From Phoronis australis (lineage: Eukaryota; Phoronida; Phoronidae), in the NCBI GenBank assembly GCA_002633005.1, contig NMRA01000017.1, positions 570,886-634,885 on the forward strand: 64,000 bases of DNA. Reading direction: 5' to 3'. The translations under genes were made by a program, and so were the position numbers. Each line of letters begins with the position of its first letter. Position 1 is the first letter of the stretch. The notes under the pieces are model-generated. The model did not search any database, had not been told where the DNA came from, and worked only from the letters and a program-made list of their open reading frames with translations. This document shows, in pieces, positions 55,101 through 64,000 of the stretch.

Positions 55101-58100
55101 ACACATTCCCTGTAAAACACACCTTGATCAAGAGGGCTCTTTCATGGGAGGGGTGATTGGGAATGTGCAGCCAACTCAAGTAAGTATTTTCATTTTTCCA
55201 CTGTTGTCTATCATTCTGAATTTTGAAAATACAACAGCACCTGTCTACTCAGCGGAAAAGAAATAGTTTTATCAAACAATTTGTGACATTAACACTGAAA
55301 ATGCTCAATGTAAGATATTGCAATGTGTGACATCCAAGGGCATGTTTAGTTTTACAGCAGTAGCGCACACAAATGGACACGAATACAGTTCCCTTGCAAG
55401 TAGCTGAAGTATAAGTTAGGCCAAAAAAACATAATGGTTTCTGGTCTCTGCTTCTTTTGAATATCGAGTCGGTGGTGTACTCTTTTTAGGTGCTCACTTT
55501 TTCAAAACAGAAACTCCACCTGAGATAAGCAAAAATTATGCAGGATTTTTTTACTCATCGTTTGGCAAATCATGACCTTTCAAGCCATACTTACCTTTTT
55601 AAAGTGTCTTTGCACAGCTTTAATAACATGTTTTAGTCGGTGAGCGCTGATTTAAAAAATGAATTGGGGTAGAAACAAGAACCAACTTTGCTTTTTTGGC
55701 CTTATCTCCCCTTGATATTTAAATGTGGTTTAAAAGCAAATCTTTGCAAAACAATAGCTTCAGCTACATAACTCCCGTGTCCTAGTACGTTAATGAACTT
55801 CACAGCTTTAGTCATAGTAAAGCTTGCATACCGCAGATAGAGTGGGAGTAATAGCAGACAACTTGTGATGGTATTTTTGTAGAAATGAATGCATCTGAGT
55901 TATCCTCTCCTCATCCAGTAACTGTAGCTGACCAGATGCCTAGAAGGAAAATATGGAATGATATGAGGACGACTGAATTATCAATTGTTGCAGAAATATA
56001 AGTCATTTAATGAAGTTCTATTACCTCTGCACATCACTCGTTCACAGCTAGTGTGGCTATTGTGTTGGGACATCTAATTCAAGCGGCAAGTCTTGTTTCG
56101 TTTTGACTTTCCCTTTTTCAGAAACAAGAGTTACCAGAAATAATTTTTCGTGACTAAGTCGAACCAACAATGGCTCCTGTGCACTGTACTTATTGTGCGT
56201 CTTAAACCTTTTCAAATTTTTTTCAATCTCGCTTCGAAGTAGCAGATTTTGAGCTTCTATACACATACCCAATCTTACTCTAACAAGTGAACTTATAGTT
56301 AGGAAATAATGTGTTTTGATATTTGCTATAGTCATCACAGTCTTTAGTCTTGGTCAGGTGTTTGCAATTTCACAAATATTTAGCACAGTTTTAATCAAAA
56401 TACACTAAGCATGTGGTGATAGGAAACTTAACATTCACCAGGTGGCGCTCATTAGTAAAGGTGTCTCATTTTGACATCTGAATTTATCGAGACCAGAGAG
56501 CCGTTCAACAGCGTGAGGGCATTCGTTTGATAAAGGACCCATGTGACTACCTGAATGCAAGCATTCTTACGAGAAGGTCCCTTGCTACACTAGTGACACC
56601 TGGTGAATTTCGAGTTGCCCATTATCATCACTACCTTGTAGACAGTGGACTCCCACTCCTGGCGAGCAGACTCCGCCGTCTGACATTGTTCATGGTAATC
56701 TTTGTCTGACTTAGCCAGTGATGACAGCAGTGTTTTGTTCTTTTTCTCCATCTGAAAATAATGCACAGTCTACTAAACAGAGTGAATAACAGAGTTTCCA
56801 TATTTCAATTCTTAACAAATACAAAATTTAAGAGATTGGTATTTCTTTTTTGTTTTTAATCAGCAGTGTTTATAACAGTAAGTCCCATCAATAAAAAACA
56901 GGTCGGTAAAATAAGAGCATTTTGTAAACTACAGCCATGTTCGTTGCTGTCACTATTTTAAGTTCATACAAAGCAAAGTTTGGAGCAATTCAACTGTGGA
57001 GATCATTCAAACATAAATTAAAAAGAAAATCAAAAATCGTGAGTTAAAACTCTGTTTATTTGCAAACAGTGACATAGTGAAAGAGCATTGCTTAAGAAGT
57101 TACGAAAAAATATCAAACATATGTTTTAACGAGTTGTTAGGTAAAATGGAGTAGACGAGAACATTTGTGAGCTGTTATCAACTTGGAAATATCAAGTATT
57201 GAGGGTGGACGCATCAAGGATTGGGGGTGGACACATCAAGCACTGAATTTGGACATGTCAAGTATTGAGAGTGGACACGACAAGTATTTTGAGTAGAGAC
57301 ATCAATCATGAGGATGGACACATCAAGTATTGAAGGAGGACACATCAAGTATTGAGGGAGGACACATCAAGCATTGAAGGTGGACACATCAAGCATTGAA
57401 GGTGGACACATTAAGTATTGAGGGTGGACAAGGTATGCAGATGTCCATGAGCTGATGAAGAACATTGAGCAGCGGACACATGAGTGTACTGTCAATGTCG
57501 ATGTTTATAAGTCTACAAGTGCCATGGCATCAAACCTTTGAGATGTCCTTTTCCGTCATATGTTTGCCCCGTCCAGCTCTAGCCTCGTCAATAGCTAGCT
57601 GTGTTTTCTGTGACTCACGACAACTGGAGAATGCTTTGGACTTAGATTTCAGCTCCTCCGACCGACGATCTTGGAAAGCTCTCACTGATTTCTCTACATT
57701 ATTCTCAATCTGCATAGGGTAATCAAAAATCATGCATTAAAAATTTAAGAGTTATCAAAAGGGATTATCAAAACAGTTTGCACAAAAGAATTTTGCGCTT
57801 CATCTAAAGAAGGAACAAGTTTATCTCAAAACATCATGAAATAACACATGTCGTTTAAGAACCAAAACTTATTTTTCCAAGGACTGATTCAGTAAAAATC
57901 AACAAAGATTTTTAAAACATAATATTTTGAAAATTGTTTATTTGTTTTTTATTACTATTATGAATAGCAGATGTAAAAAGCATGCAGTGAAAATCAGGCT
58001 CCCCTTTAAAAGTATACTGTGCATTTTCATAAAAAGAACGCAGCAAAAATGTATGAACAAAGAACAGGGTAAGAAACTTGGAGCGATGTATTTCACTTAC

Positions 58101-59965
58101 AGGCCTGCGTCGCTTTATCTGGTTATCAATGACTGTTTTCAACGGTTTGCAAATTTCCTCTTGGATGGCACTAGCAAAATCCCTGGAAGACACAAAATGG
58201 TCAACCATGAGAGCTCTGAGTATTTCCGATCTTCCCACTCATGTATGATAAACACATTAACTAAGACAACATGCTGCTTTTTACCATTTACAGTGCAAGT
58301 TCAACAACTTAGGAAACAGTATGTATACAAAATCTTAATTTTTCAATATTTTCATAACAAATAAGCGACTCCAAATAAATTCTTTATTATTTCGTAAGTT
58401 TTATGCCACAATTACTCTCAAGTAATGTTTTAAGAAATGGTGGCCATTCACAACAATGTCAAAATCCTTTGAATGTTTTTACTAATTTAAAACTGATCAC
58501 TAGATGGCACAGAATACATCAAGCTGCCTGAAAAATAGGAAGGCATCATTATCTCCATAATAGAGACCTATTTGCCATGTTTCATAAAATCCAAATGTCA
58601 GATACTCCAAAAATACAAAGGCAAACATAAAAAATAACATTGCGACCAGGAGGCACAGCGTCCAGCGTCATATTCAAGGGAATATAGGTTTGCCAAATTT
58701 CAAAGATCTTACACCCACAGATGAAAAAATGCCACTAGTGGGCACCACAGTCGTCCAAGCCATATGTAAATCAAAGTCTGTCTAGTTCTTGTTATTAGGA
58801 AATAAACAAGCCAATTCTCATGAATCTTTGAGCAGTTTGAAAGACAGACGAGTGCTGAAAATAATAAAAATGGCCACCAGGTGCTGCAAAACACATCAAA
58901 TCTATCAGAAAATGTCCTTGTTGTCTCTAACAATTCCTGTAAAAAAGATTCCTGTGAAATTTATGGGTTTCCAAAATACAAGTGAAGACTACTTTCATGA
59001 AGTCCAAATCATACAGGCACCCTCTCGCGTGTCCATTTACCCGGTGAAATGAAGAGAGGGAACATACTGCAAACGTATATTGACAACAAGATATCCACAA
59101 CATGGGAACTCGATTTTTTTACGAGACTTCCTACTTTAGGAAACTAAGCACTTGAGCCTACCTGCGCATTTCAGCCTCTGCTTCAGTTTCCATGGCGACA
59201 GCAGCCCAAGCTGAAGGCATGGTGCTGAAAGTAATTTCATTATTATTTGCAGCTTTTGATTGAAATTAACACACAAAGCAATCTTGGTCGATTCTGGACT
59301 ACATTTTTAAAGTACAAAGCAAAATGATTAGGCCCATAGGTTTCATGCATAATGTCAATATTAGTTTCAACCTGCTCAAAATTGAGGTGGTATTCAATAC
59401 CAGCCTCTAAATTCCTGTTTGCATAAGCCTCCATGTTTTCACCTTTTGAACAAGCAGTATGATTTAGTTTCTTATATTTCTTAAGCTGAGTTCAAGGATT
59501 CATTTTTTTAACTAAACAAATGAATGTCTCTGTGTAACAGAGCAACATAATGTCTGACTATCCATCAGTATTTATTATCTCCTTTGGCAGGTTTTTCAAT
59601 TAAATGTCAACTCTAATTTCTGCGTGAATTTCTAAAGAAAGTTAACGGAAAGTGCTCAAAACATGAACTTGAAACGCAGTTAGCTTTCAACTGCATAATG
59701 TTGCAAAGTACATTCAAATATTGTGTTATTCCTTTCAACTGCATAATGTTGCAAAGTACATTCAAATATTGTGTTATTCCTTTCAACTGCATAATGTTGC
59801 AAAGTATATTCAAATATTGCGTTATTCCTCGTTAATGTCCAAGTGCTACGGAGGACACAAACAAACTTTGGGCGACACACTCACCCAATACAAGTGGACG
59901 TAGCTTTGGTCAGCTTGGCGCTGATCTTACTCAGGCTTTTAGCATAGCTTTGCTCTGCTTCACAT
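46041..59965 (-). CDS. NOSTRIN-like F-BAR/SH3 adaptor gene, 13 exons (5' partial)
   Basis: In vertebrates NOSTRIN is a cytosolic adaptor that binds membranes through its F-BAR domain and, through its SH3 domain, dynamin, N-WASP and endothelial NO synthase, promoting internalisation. Thirteen exons join in phase to about 487 residues, against about 506 in human NOSTRIN. The order is F-BAR (starting at 'EQSYAKSLSKISAKLTKA'), a coiled-coil/HR1-like middle with 'ASHYKLSCVLAKLDNKP', an acidic linker ('DEDEFDDYDGD') and a C-terminal SH3 at about 426-480. The SH3 keeps 'AIYDY', 'DDELSL', 'GWWHGELNGRMGIFPATYV'. The SH3 and middle region fit NOSTRIN better than PACSIN, CIP4/FNBP1 or FCHSD. The first 35-40 residues and the ATG were not found and probably lie beyond the window. 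It is convergent with the TMC gene. Confidence 0.92.
46625..46805. repeat. Tandem repeat in the last NOSTRIN intron
   Basis: 'gtgggaccgtgatgtaccac' followed by 'tgcgaggatggtcactcggca' recurs about four times with variation (unit about 40-45 bp). Open frames there on both strands are by-products. Confidence 0.75.
47354..47494 (-). CDS. NOSTRIN-like exon 12 (acidic linker, SH3 first half)
   Basis: Acceptor 'accgtttcag', donor ACAG|gtaaag (- strand). The peptide 'DEDEFDDYDGDPVDD' is followed by the SH3 start 'CEAIYDYTAAQDDELSL'. Phase 1 in and out, completing Gly-Asp with exon 13. Confidence 0.95.
47594..47829. mobile_element. Foldback / MITE-like element, 236 bp
   Basis: Long inverted arms of roughly 95-110 bases with a short loop. 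The left arm starts 'agtaaaaataaaacgacg' and contains 'acattccccacatttcgagc' and 'atagactgccgatta'. The right arm contains the complements 'cggcagtctgtat' and 'aacgtggggaatattttaac' and ends 'cgtcgttttatttttact'. No coding capacity. It lies in the NOSTRIN intron between exons 12 and 11. Confidence 0.8.
48189..48312 (-). CDS. NOSTRIN-like exon 11
   Basis: Acceptor 'cgatcttcttctag', donor TTTG|gtaagc (- strand). A Pro/Ser/Arg-rich linker ('LPVSVSMEGFTPRSYSYARQ') lies between the coiled-coil part and the SH3. The family is weakly conserved here; assignment rests on phase and position. Phase 0 in, phase 1 out. Confidence 0.85.
49145..49273 (-). CDS. NOSTRIN-like exon 10
   Basis: Acceptor 'ttcctttgttag', donor CAG|gtaact (- strand). 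'LDASHYKLSCVLAKLDNKP' closely matches the NOSTRIN middle-region motif ANxYKLSxxLAxLExxP, the best single family identifier outside the SH3. Phase 0 in and out. Confidence 0.94.
49852..50202 (+). CDS. Unassigned intronic ORF, 116 codons, opposite strand
   Basis: An ATG-initiated open frame inside the NOSTRIN intron but on the + strand. The peptide looks soluble and coding-like ('NEKLAIEELLQLIPTNLTF', 'RKQWGGEYVGQVTPPGSIRF'). I recognise no domain, and no promoter or poly(A) signal is evident. It contains a good donor-like site (GGAG|gtgagt) near 50005. It could be a relic exon or chance. Confidence 0.2.
   Translation: MANEKLAIEELLQLIPTNLTFRMNTTKQEYTAFSEIKNICLKRETFRKQWGGEYVGQVTPPGSIRFCIFAASRIGEYFAFLKRVFYKVCDQMMGCVLNKSYQRSLESQEINHHIVT
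50485..50585. repeat. Short tandem repeat 'gatgtgtcatgtgacgggag'
   Basis: Three to four interleaved copies of 'gggatgtgtcatgtgac' and 'gggagcagac' in about 100 bases of a NOSTRIN intron. Confidence 0.75.
50930..51135. repeat. 39-bp tandem repeat, five copies
   Basis: Unit 'ggttaccacgatgatgtgga' followed by 'ttcccactgtatagtaaaa'. Frames stay open through it on the - strand (a spurious Gly/Asn/His-rich frame). It is in a NOSTRIN intron. Confidence 0.88.
51136..53139. other. NOSTRIN intron, no further feature
   Basis: AT-rich intronic DNA. Two + strand ATG-initiated open frames (51180-51470 and 51864-52205) have no recognisable domain or splice support and are not called. Confidence 0.5.
53140..53228 (-). 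CDS. NOSTRIN-like exon 9
   Basis: Acceptor 'gtttttaccag', donor GGG|gtaagt (- strand). 'VEKLMDVYRNRPDYTNPEAQ' continues the coiled-coil/HR1-like middle (compare GLExMxxxYxxxPxF in NOSTRIN). Phase 1 in, phase 0 out. Confidence 0.93.
54346..54454 (-). CDS. NOSTRIN-like exon 8
   Basis: Acceptor 'aattgctttttcag', donor AGAGG|gtaaat (- strand). 'AVMDPDRRKKMLWAYLQLLE' and 'EDINREQKGKEG' match the NOSTRIN segment with AMDxxxRRxxL and KxKEGLExM. Phase 0 in, phase 1 out. Confidence 0.94.
54644..54726. repeat. Inverted repeat, about 28-30 bp arms
   Basis: 'aacgtgcccggattttgaga' plus 'accagttt' pairs with 'aaactggttctcaaaatacg' plus 'ggcacgtt' around a roughly 23-base loop. This is a compact foldback element in the intron between NOSTRIN exons 8 and 7. 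Confidence 0.8.
54949..55068 (-). CDS. NOSTRIN-like exon 7
   Basis: Acceptor 'gtatcgtttcag', donor TGT|gtgagt (- strand). 'DTDLRMVVEQKGSGLNHSEQ' followed by 'FLFECC' matches the end of the F-BAR region in NOSTRIN (ExxxxGxxxxxxSExLLxxY pattern). Phase 0 in and out. Confidence 0.92.
55832..55939 (-). CDS. NOSTRIN-like exon 6 (F-BAR)
   Basis: Acceptor 'attttccttctag', donor GCG|gtatgc (- strand). 'LQLLDEERITQMHSFLQKY' is the F-BAR helix corresponding to the 'ELEKERIQLLxxxLxxY' of NOSTRIN. Phase 0 in and out. Confidence 0.93.
56635..56751 (-). CDS. NOSTRIN-like exon 5 (F-BAR)
   Basis: Acceptor 'tattttcag', donor AAG|gtagtg (- strand). 'NKTLLSSLAKSDKDYHEQCQ' and 'SARQEWESTVYK' are typical F-BAR long-helix sequence (a K-x-x-x-DxDYxxxC motif and R-x-x-WE-x-T). 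Phase 0 in and out. Confidence 0.94.
57185..57445. repeat. 23-24 bp tandem repeat, about 11 copies
   Basis: 'ggtggacacatcaagtattg' plus 'agg' repeated with substitutions, in the intron between NOSTRIN exons 5 and 4. Confidence 0.85.
57536..57709 (-). CDS. NOSTRIN-like exon 4 (F-BAR)
   Basis: Acceptor 'attaccctatgcag', donor AAG|gtttga (- strand, a weak donor but in phase). 58 codons of charged helix: 'IENNVEKSVRAFQDRRSEEL', 'KSKSKAFSSCRESQKTQLAI', ending 'MTEKDISK'. This corresponds to the NOSTRIN 'DNEVEKTANLVxxxW' and 'SMTEKEKxKL' part. Confidence 0.95.
58101..58182 (-). CDS. NOSTRIN-like exon 3 (F-BAR)
   Basis: Acceptor 'ttttgtgtcttccag', donor CCT|gtaagt (- strand). 'DFASAIQEEICKPLKTVIDN' plus 'QIKRRRP' is the family's conserved F-BAR segment around the membrane-binding tip. 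Phase 2 in, phase 0 out. Confidence 0.95.
58480..59060 (-). mobile_element. Dispersed repeat family A copy (inverted)
   Basis: Reverse complements of family A phrases ('caccaggaggc', 'aaatttcaaagatc', 'gccactagtgggcacc') identify a fragment of the family in - orientation in the intron between NOSTRIN exons 3 and 2. Confidence 0.55.
59162..59224 (-). CDS. NOSTRIN-like exon 2 of those placed (F-BAR)
   Basis: Acceptor 'aattactttcag', donor CGCAG|gtaggc (- strand). 'MPSAWAAVAMETEAEAEMR' matches the NOSTRIN 'SSAWAWASEGMKSTADLH' segment in position and in the SAWA motif. Phase 2 in and out. Confidence 0.94.
59684..59830. repeat. 48-bp tandem repeat, three copies
   Basis: Unit 'tttcaactgcataatgttgc' followed by 'aaagtacattcaaatattgtgttattcc', nearly identical in all three copies, ending about 55 bases downstream of the donor of the 59885-59965 exon. 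Confidence 0.9.
59885..59965 (-). CDS. NOSTRIN-like exon 1 of those placed (F-BAR start)
   Basis: Acceptor 'tttgtttctttcag', donor TTGG|gtgagt (- strand). 'CEAEQSYAKSLSKISAKLTK' is the typical F-BAR helix 'xxExxYAKxLxKLxxKL'. It starts in phase 2, so at least one more 5' coding exon is needed (about 35-40 residues). I could not find it between here and 64000. Confidence 0.95.
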
Positions 59966-60479
59966 CTGAAAGAAACAAATAAATATCCACATACAATGCA
60001 GCCACAATAGATTTAAATTCACCATTAGAGGATTTTTGTGAGCCTTGTTTATTTTACACCAATAACGACTACTTTCTGGGACATATTTGCCATGTAAACT
60101 TGAGTTATTCTAATTTTGAGTTGACCATTTTGACTTGCAAAACTTAATAATTCATGCACGTGCATTTAAAGCAGCAATATACCAAATGCACATCTGCTAA
60201 TTATATTTTAAAATATAACATATACTTTGCATGATACATTTAAAAAAACACCCGAAAAGTGCCCCCGTTAAATAATGGTTTCTAGAAAGGACTTTTAAGC
60301 CTAATTTTTATATGCCCTAAATAACCTGGCTTAAATACCAGTAGGTTCTGGTTGCATGGACTAATAAAAATCCTGTCAACATAATTGTGTGTATCAATGC
60401 CATTGACGTAATTCCAAAGTCAACATTAGGAAGTGGATAAAAGTCGGCCCAGTTTAAGATAAAGCAAATCAGGTTCCAT

Positions 60480-61620
60480 GTGAAATTGAAAAGAACTTTC
60501 CCAAGAGCAATGCGAAGCGCTGAAATGCGCTCATGACTGCACCGCAAAAGGTGTGCTTCTAGGGGTGTTTATTAGATGGTGCAGAATATGTCGAATGTGT
60601 CCAGAAATAGGAAGGTGTCGTCGTCTTTCAAATACAAAGTCAGCATTTATTAAATTTCATGAAAATAAGTTATAGATTAGAGAGGCGAATATGAACACAA
60701 AAGGCGAAGCATTAGTTTGACCTGTCCATCTGTTGTTAAGGATATAGGAATAAACTTGGCCACTAGGTGGCGCAGAATCCCAAAATGGAAAGCTGCTGTA
60801 GCCTTCATCTACTTAAAAGCCATGATCAAAGAATTTTGAAAACACAGAAACAAAGTTAAAAAAAATAAATTGCAAGAAGGGGGTAACGAGGCAGACAGAG
60901 CCGTCCAAAAGACGTAAAGTGGCCTTTGACACACTTTCAAAATTTCACAAAGATCCAGCACAGAATTAAGGATATGCAGCTGAATACCCAAAAAATCCTG
61001 AATAGGGGATACCACAGTTGTCAGACCAATCCAAAAATCAATGCCAGACATAGTCTATTCATCAGGAACACATCTGTTAAGATTTTCATTAAAGTGGTTG
61101 ACGTGGCGGACGCCAAAAAATGGACTCAAAAATAAAAATGGCCACTTGCCCACTAGGGGTGCAAAAATACATCAAATCCATTTGAAAATGAATAGTATTG
61201 TTGCCTCTTTACCAGTAACCTGTTTGCCAAGTTTAACAAAACTCCATCAATGACCTCTGAAGATATAGAGAATAGCATAAAAAATAAAATTGCCACTAGG
61301 AGACAGAACAGCAATCGGATTGACAGCTTAAAGAAATGCATCCGTCAAACTTCACAAAGATCCTGCAAAGGGTTAGTAAAGAGAAACTGTCCTAAAGGCA
61401 AAAACAAAACCACCATTAGGGACGCCTAAGTAGTTGAACCCATCAGAAACACATCTGCCAATTTTCACGATGATCCTTTGAGCGGTTTGGCCGATAGTCC
61501 TTGGAATTTTCAAAAATTCTCACTAGGTGGCGTACAATATGCCACACCTGTCCAAAAATGGCAAGGCATTGTCATTTCCTAGAAACCTATTAGCTACATT
61601 TAAAAATAGATGTGCCTTGA
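60480..61620 (-). mobile_element. Dispersed repeat family A copy (inverted, near full)
   Basis: Read on the - strand this starts near 61600 and ends at about 60490 with the terminal phrase 'gcgcatttcagcgcttcgca' and 'ttgctcttg'. Internal blocks such as 'ccactaggtggcgcagaat' and 'atcctttgagcggtttggc' match family A. It has no intact reading frame. Confidence 0.6.
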
Positions 61621-63540
61621 AAATGGAACATGGCTTGAATCTGACCCTAATTTGAAGCCCTTTCCCCAAGTCTTGTGGTAACAAATTTGTGTTGTGGTTA
61701 CAGAAATGCGCCCATGACAGTAACAGGGTTCATTGACATTATTTAAAAAGGTGTATATTACTAGGATTAACTGTAGGGTTGTGCCTGCAAGTGCAAAACC
61801 TTGCGTGCAAAATGTGAGGCAAGAAATTCCTGCCATGAAGCTCTGGGTGAAATAAGTCTGGGTGAAATAAGATACAGATAAAATATTGTTTTCCAAATAA
61901 TTTTGGATGTGCGAAATAAAGTGTGTGCTAAATAAGTGGAGAATTGTAGGAAGAGTAATGACCCAGTAAAGCGTGTGGAAATTGAAAGCTCACTCACTGA
62001 ATTTAACAATTTTATACATGTTCAGGTCATTTATACATGTTCAGGTCATTTGATGAAAACTGATTTACCTCAACAGTAGACTAAAAGGAGTTTGACTGAG
62101 TCAGACCAATGAGCTAAATAAACATTCTTCTGTGACCATTTATGTGAAGCCCAATGCAAATGGTGAATTAATCTAGAACTGGTGACTCACTAAATACTGG
62201 AAAAGATTCTAGAAAAGAGTGAACTAAGCTAAATTCAATTACACAGTGCAGTGCAAAAGGATGAGAGTAGATTATCTTGACTCTCCAATATTGTGTAGTC
62301 TGCCTATATTAGCTTGATTTGGGCACAGCAGTAAATTGCAATGGAAATTAAAATCATGAAATTAATACAGTGCAGCCACTGAATTATTAGACTTCGTACG
62401 GTCTTCCTCCGATCAGCTAGGCATGACCGTAACCAGAGACAAACCAGATAGTCAGCAGTAATCAACCATGATAACAGGCATGAACGTACACGAAACTCTA
62501 CCGGGAACTTACCGTGAGTTGGGCGTGAACGACCCATGAGCGAGCCATTAGACAGGCGTGAGTTTCCTTGGCTTAGCTACAGTTGGGACAATCCCATCTT
62601 AATTTGCTACCAGTGTCAATATCAACAGCGATCACTTCATGATCCATGTAAATTAAACCTCATCAACAATTTTCAAACCATGAAACTGAATACAAAACAT
62701 AAGAAGAAATTGAACTGCAATATCTAGACTTTTTCAACATGTTTAGCTCGCATTCATTTTTCCATACCTTACAAACGTAACGTTAAATTTGCATACACTG
62801 TATTCATATTTTCATAATAATAGTGGATAAATTATTTCACATTAACTTGCTATAGTAGATGCGCTATTACTTTTATGACAGTAGATATAGTTCAGTTGAG
62901 CGCTCAGGAGGCCCTGGTGCCTGCCTTAACACTGGAGGACAATATTAATATTATCCTCAGCAGGATACAATGTATATAGTTGATATCCACCAGGGGGGTA
63001 TGTAACTAGGCTTAGACTTCAAAAGTCTCGGTTTAGCGGGAAAGGCAATAGTGTGTGAGTATTGAATGGCGTGAATGGAACATTTCTTTCTTGCACTGAT
63101 GTTCAGACTTGCAAGTTTTTGGCAGTTTACGAGTGGATTTAACAACAGAGCATCAATGCTTCTGTGCAGTAATAAAGGATAACTTTGGCGGTTTGGCGTC
63201 ATTGGAGTTATTCGCAGGCATTATTCTGACTACGTTCATCAATATTCACCATTTTACCATTAATAGGCAATTCATTTCACCAGGAAGAGATAACCAGGAA
63301 GGGACAACTGTTTTAGCGCATTTTAACGTATTTTCAAAGGTGATTTCAAAAGTAAATGTTAAAGTAGTCTGGAATCCAAGCATTGTGTTTGAAAGCTTAA
63401 CTCTTTAGCTATAAAATAACACCACTTTTGTCCCCAAAGACTTCATATTAATGGCACTGGGATGCTTTGAACATGACTTGTTTTACCCTTCCAAAAGATG
63501 CCTCTTCCCAGGCATGTACTCGGGCATGATCCTCTTTTTT
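61621..63540. other. NOSTRIN 5' flank or intron, nothing recognised
   Basis: I searched the - strand for the missing NOSTRIN N-terminal exon and found none with matching phase and motif. A 19-base direct duplication lies at about 62018-62052. A + strand frame at 63109-63408 has no recognisable domain. Confidence 0.4.
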
Positions 63541-63563
63541 GAACCAACAGATGTCACTAATAT

Positions 63564-63615
63564 ATGCAAATGAGGCTCGCGTCGTCTACGTCATACGACG
63601 TCATACGGCGCGAGC
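63564..63615. promoter_or_regulatory. Candidate regulatory cluster: octamer plus CRE-like palindrome
   Basis: A perfect octamer ATGCAAAT (63564-63571) is followed by an inverted repeat (gctcgcg ... cgcgagc, 63575-63615). Its interior holds the phrase 'acgtcatacg' twice, each with a CRE-like ACGTCA core. The cluster is CpG-rich in AT-rich surroundings. It might be part of an upstream promoter for the NOSTRIN gene (about 3.6 kb from its first placed exon), or simply a foldback element. Confidence 0.3.
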
Positions 63616-63894
63616 TTCCAATTTGAACCCTCGAGTGCCTATAGTGAATGACTTGAAACGCAGTTCTATCTGATTGGGCAGATCTAAGAAAATTAAGAAC
63701 TCATACAAGTCAATGTTCAAAGAACATTGAATGGTTTCACATGAAAATACATTTAATTGTATTTGGATACGTTTGCATGTGTGTATGCGTGGACTTCGTC
63801 ATTTTGCTTAAATCCAGATTTAGAAGCAGGTGTTAGTCAAGAAATTAGCTGCTCCTGCCACGGTGGCCGGTGTCGTGGCGTCGCCGGGAAGTCT

Positions 63895-64000
63895 GATCCA
63901 TGCATGCGCAATTCGACGAACTAATGCTAGTCGCTGGTCAGCTCTGCTATGATTCATGCGCAATTCGACGAACTAAATGCTAGTCGCTGGTCAGCTCTGC
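63895..64000. repeat. Tandem repeat at window end, about 53-bp unit
   Basis: 'atgcgcaattcgacgaacta' followed by 'atgctagtcgctggtcagctctgc' occurs twice and is cut by the window end, so more copies may follow. Confidence 0.75.

Noticed and set aside
62061-62120. - strand donor 'TTGAG|gtaaat' as missing NOSTRIN exon
   Set aside because: Correct phase, but the peptide (P-F-S-L-L-L) does not resemble the F-BAR N terminus.
62490-62570. Short - strand ATG exon with donor 'CACG|gtaagt' as NOSTRIN first exon
   Set aside because: The ATG frame (M-A-R-S-W...) ends in phase 0, whereas the next exon needs phase 2; the phase 2 frame has no F-BAR-like sequence.

Overview
This is an animal (metazoan) nuclear window. 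Genes are split into short exons with GT-AG introns, coding density is low, and most of the remaining DNA is dispersed repeats and minisatellites. Both recognisable genes are animal families. The repeat style suggests a marine invertebrate, but I cannot name the species. There is one assembly gap (26954-27132) and one isolated N at 5993.

Two multi-exon genes were reconstructed by hand from splice sites, reading phase and family motifs. They are convergent (tail to tail). On the + strand a transmembrane channel-like (TMC) gene runs from about 17.1 kb, possibly from 11.8 kb, to its stop codon at 41254. I place 17 exons, all joining in phase. On the - strand a NOSTRIN-type F-BAR/SH3 adaptor gene runs from 59965 down to its stop at 46041. 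I place 13 exons in phase; the first 35-40 or so residues and the start codon were not found and probably lie beyond 64000. About 4.8 kb of repeat-rich DNA separates the two 3' ends.

Layout: 1-11.7 kb holds no supported gene. It contains degenerate repeats, short TIR-like and GC-rich elements, and tRNA-derived SINE-like sequences, including a 387-bp period duplication. 11.76-12.0 kb has a candidate exon that may be the TMC 5' end. 13.5-14.5 kb and 20.9-21.7 kb appear to be copies of one dispersed element that begins with a perfect hairpin at 13509. 18.2-20.4 kb is another dispersed family (A) with an 898-bp hAT-like element nested in it. More family A copies lie in TMC introns (26.5-27.8, 30.4-31.3, 33.5-34.6 kb) and in reverse orientation in the NOSTRIN 5' half (58.5-59.1, 60.5-61.6 kb). 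Minisatellites are abundant, and many have unit lengths divisible by three, which creates long spurious open frames.

The most unusual structure is at 25034-25803. A 66-71 bp minisatellite in a TMC intron is built from the last 37 bases of the preceding TMC exon plus its 5' splice donor and the start of the intron. The array therefore carries about eight intact extra or original copies of a real exon end with its GT donor, and most units are 66 bp, so they keep the reading frame.
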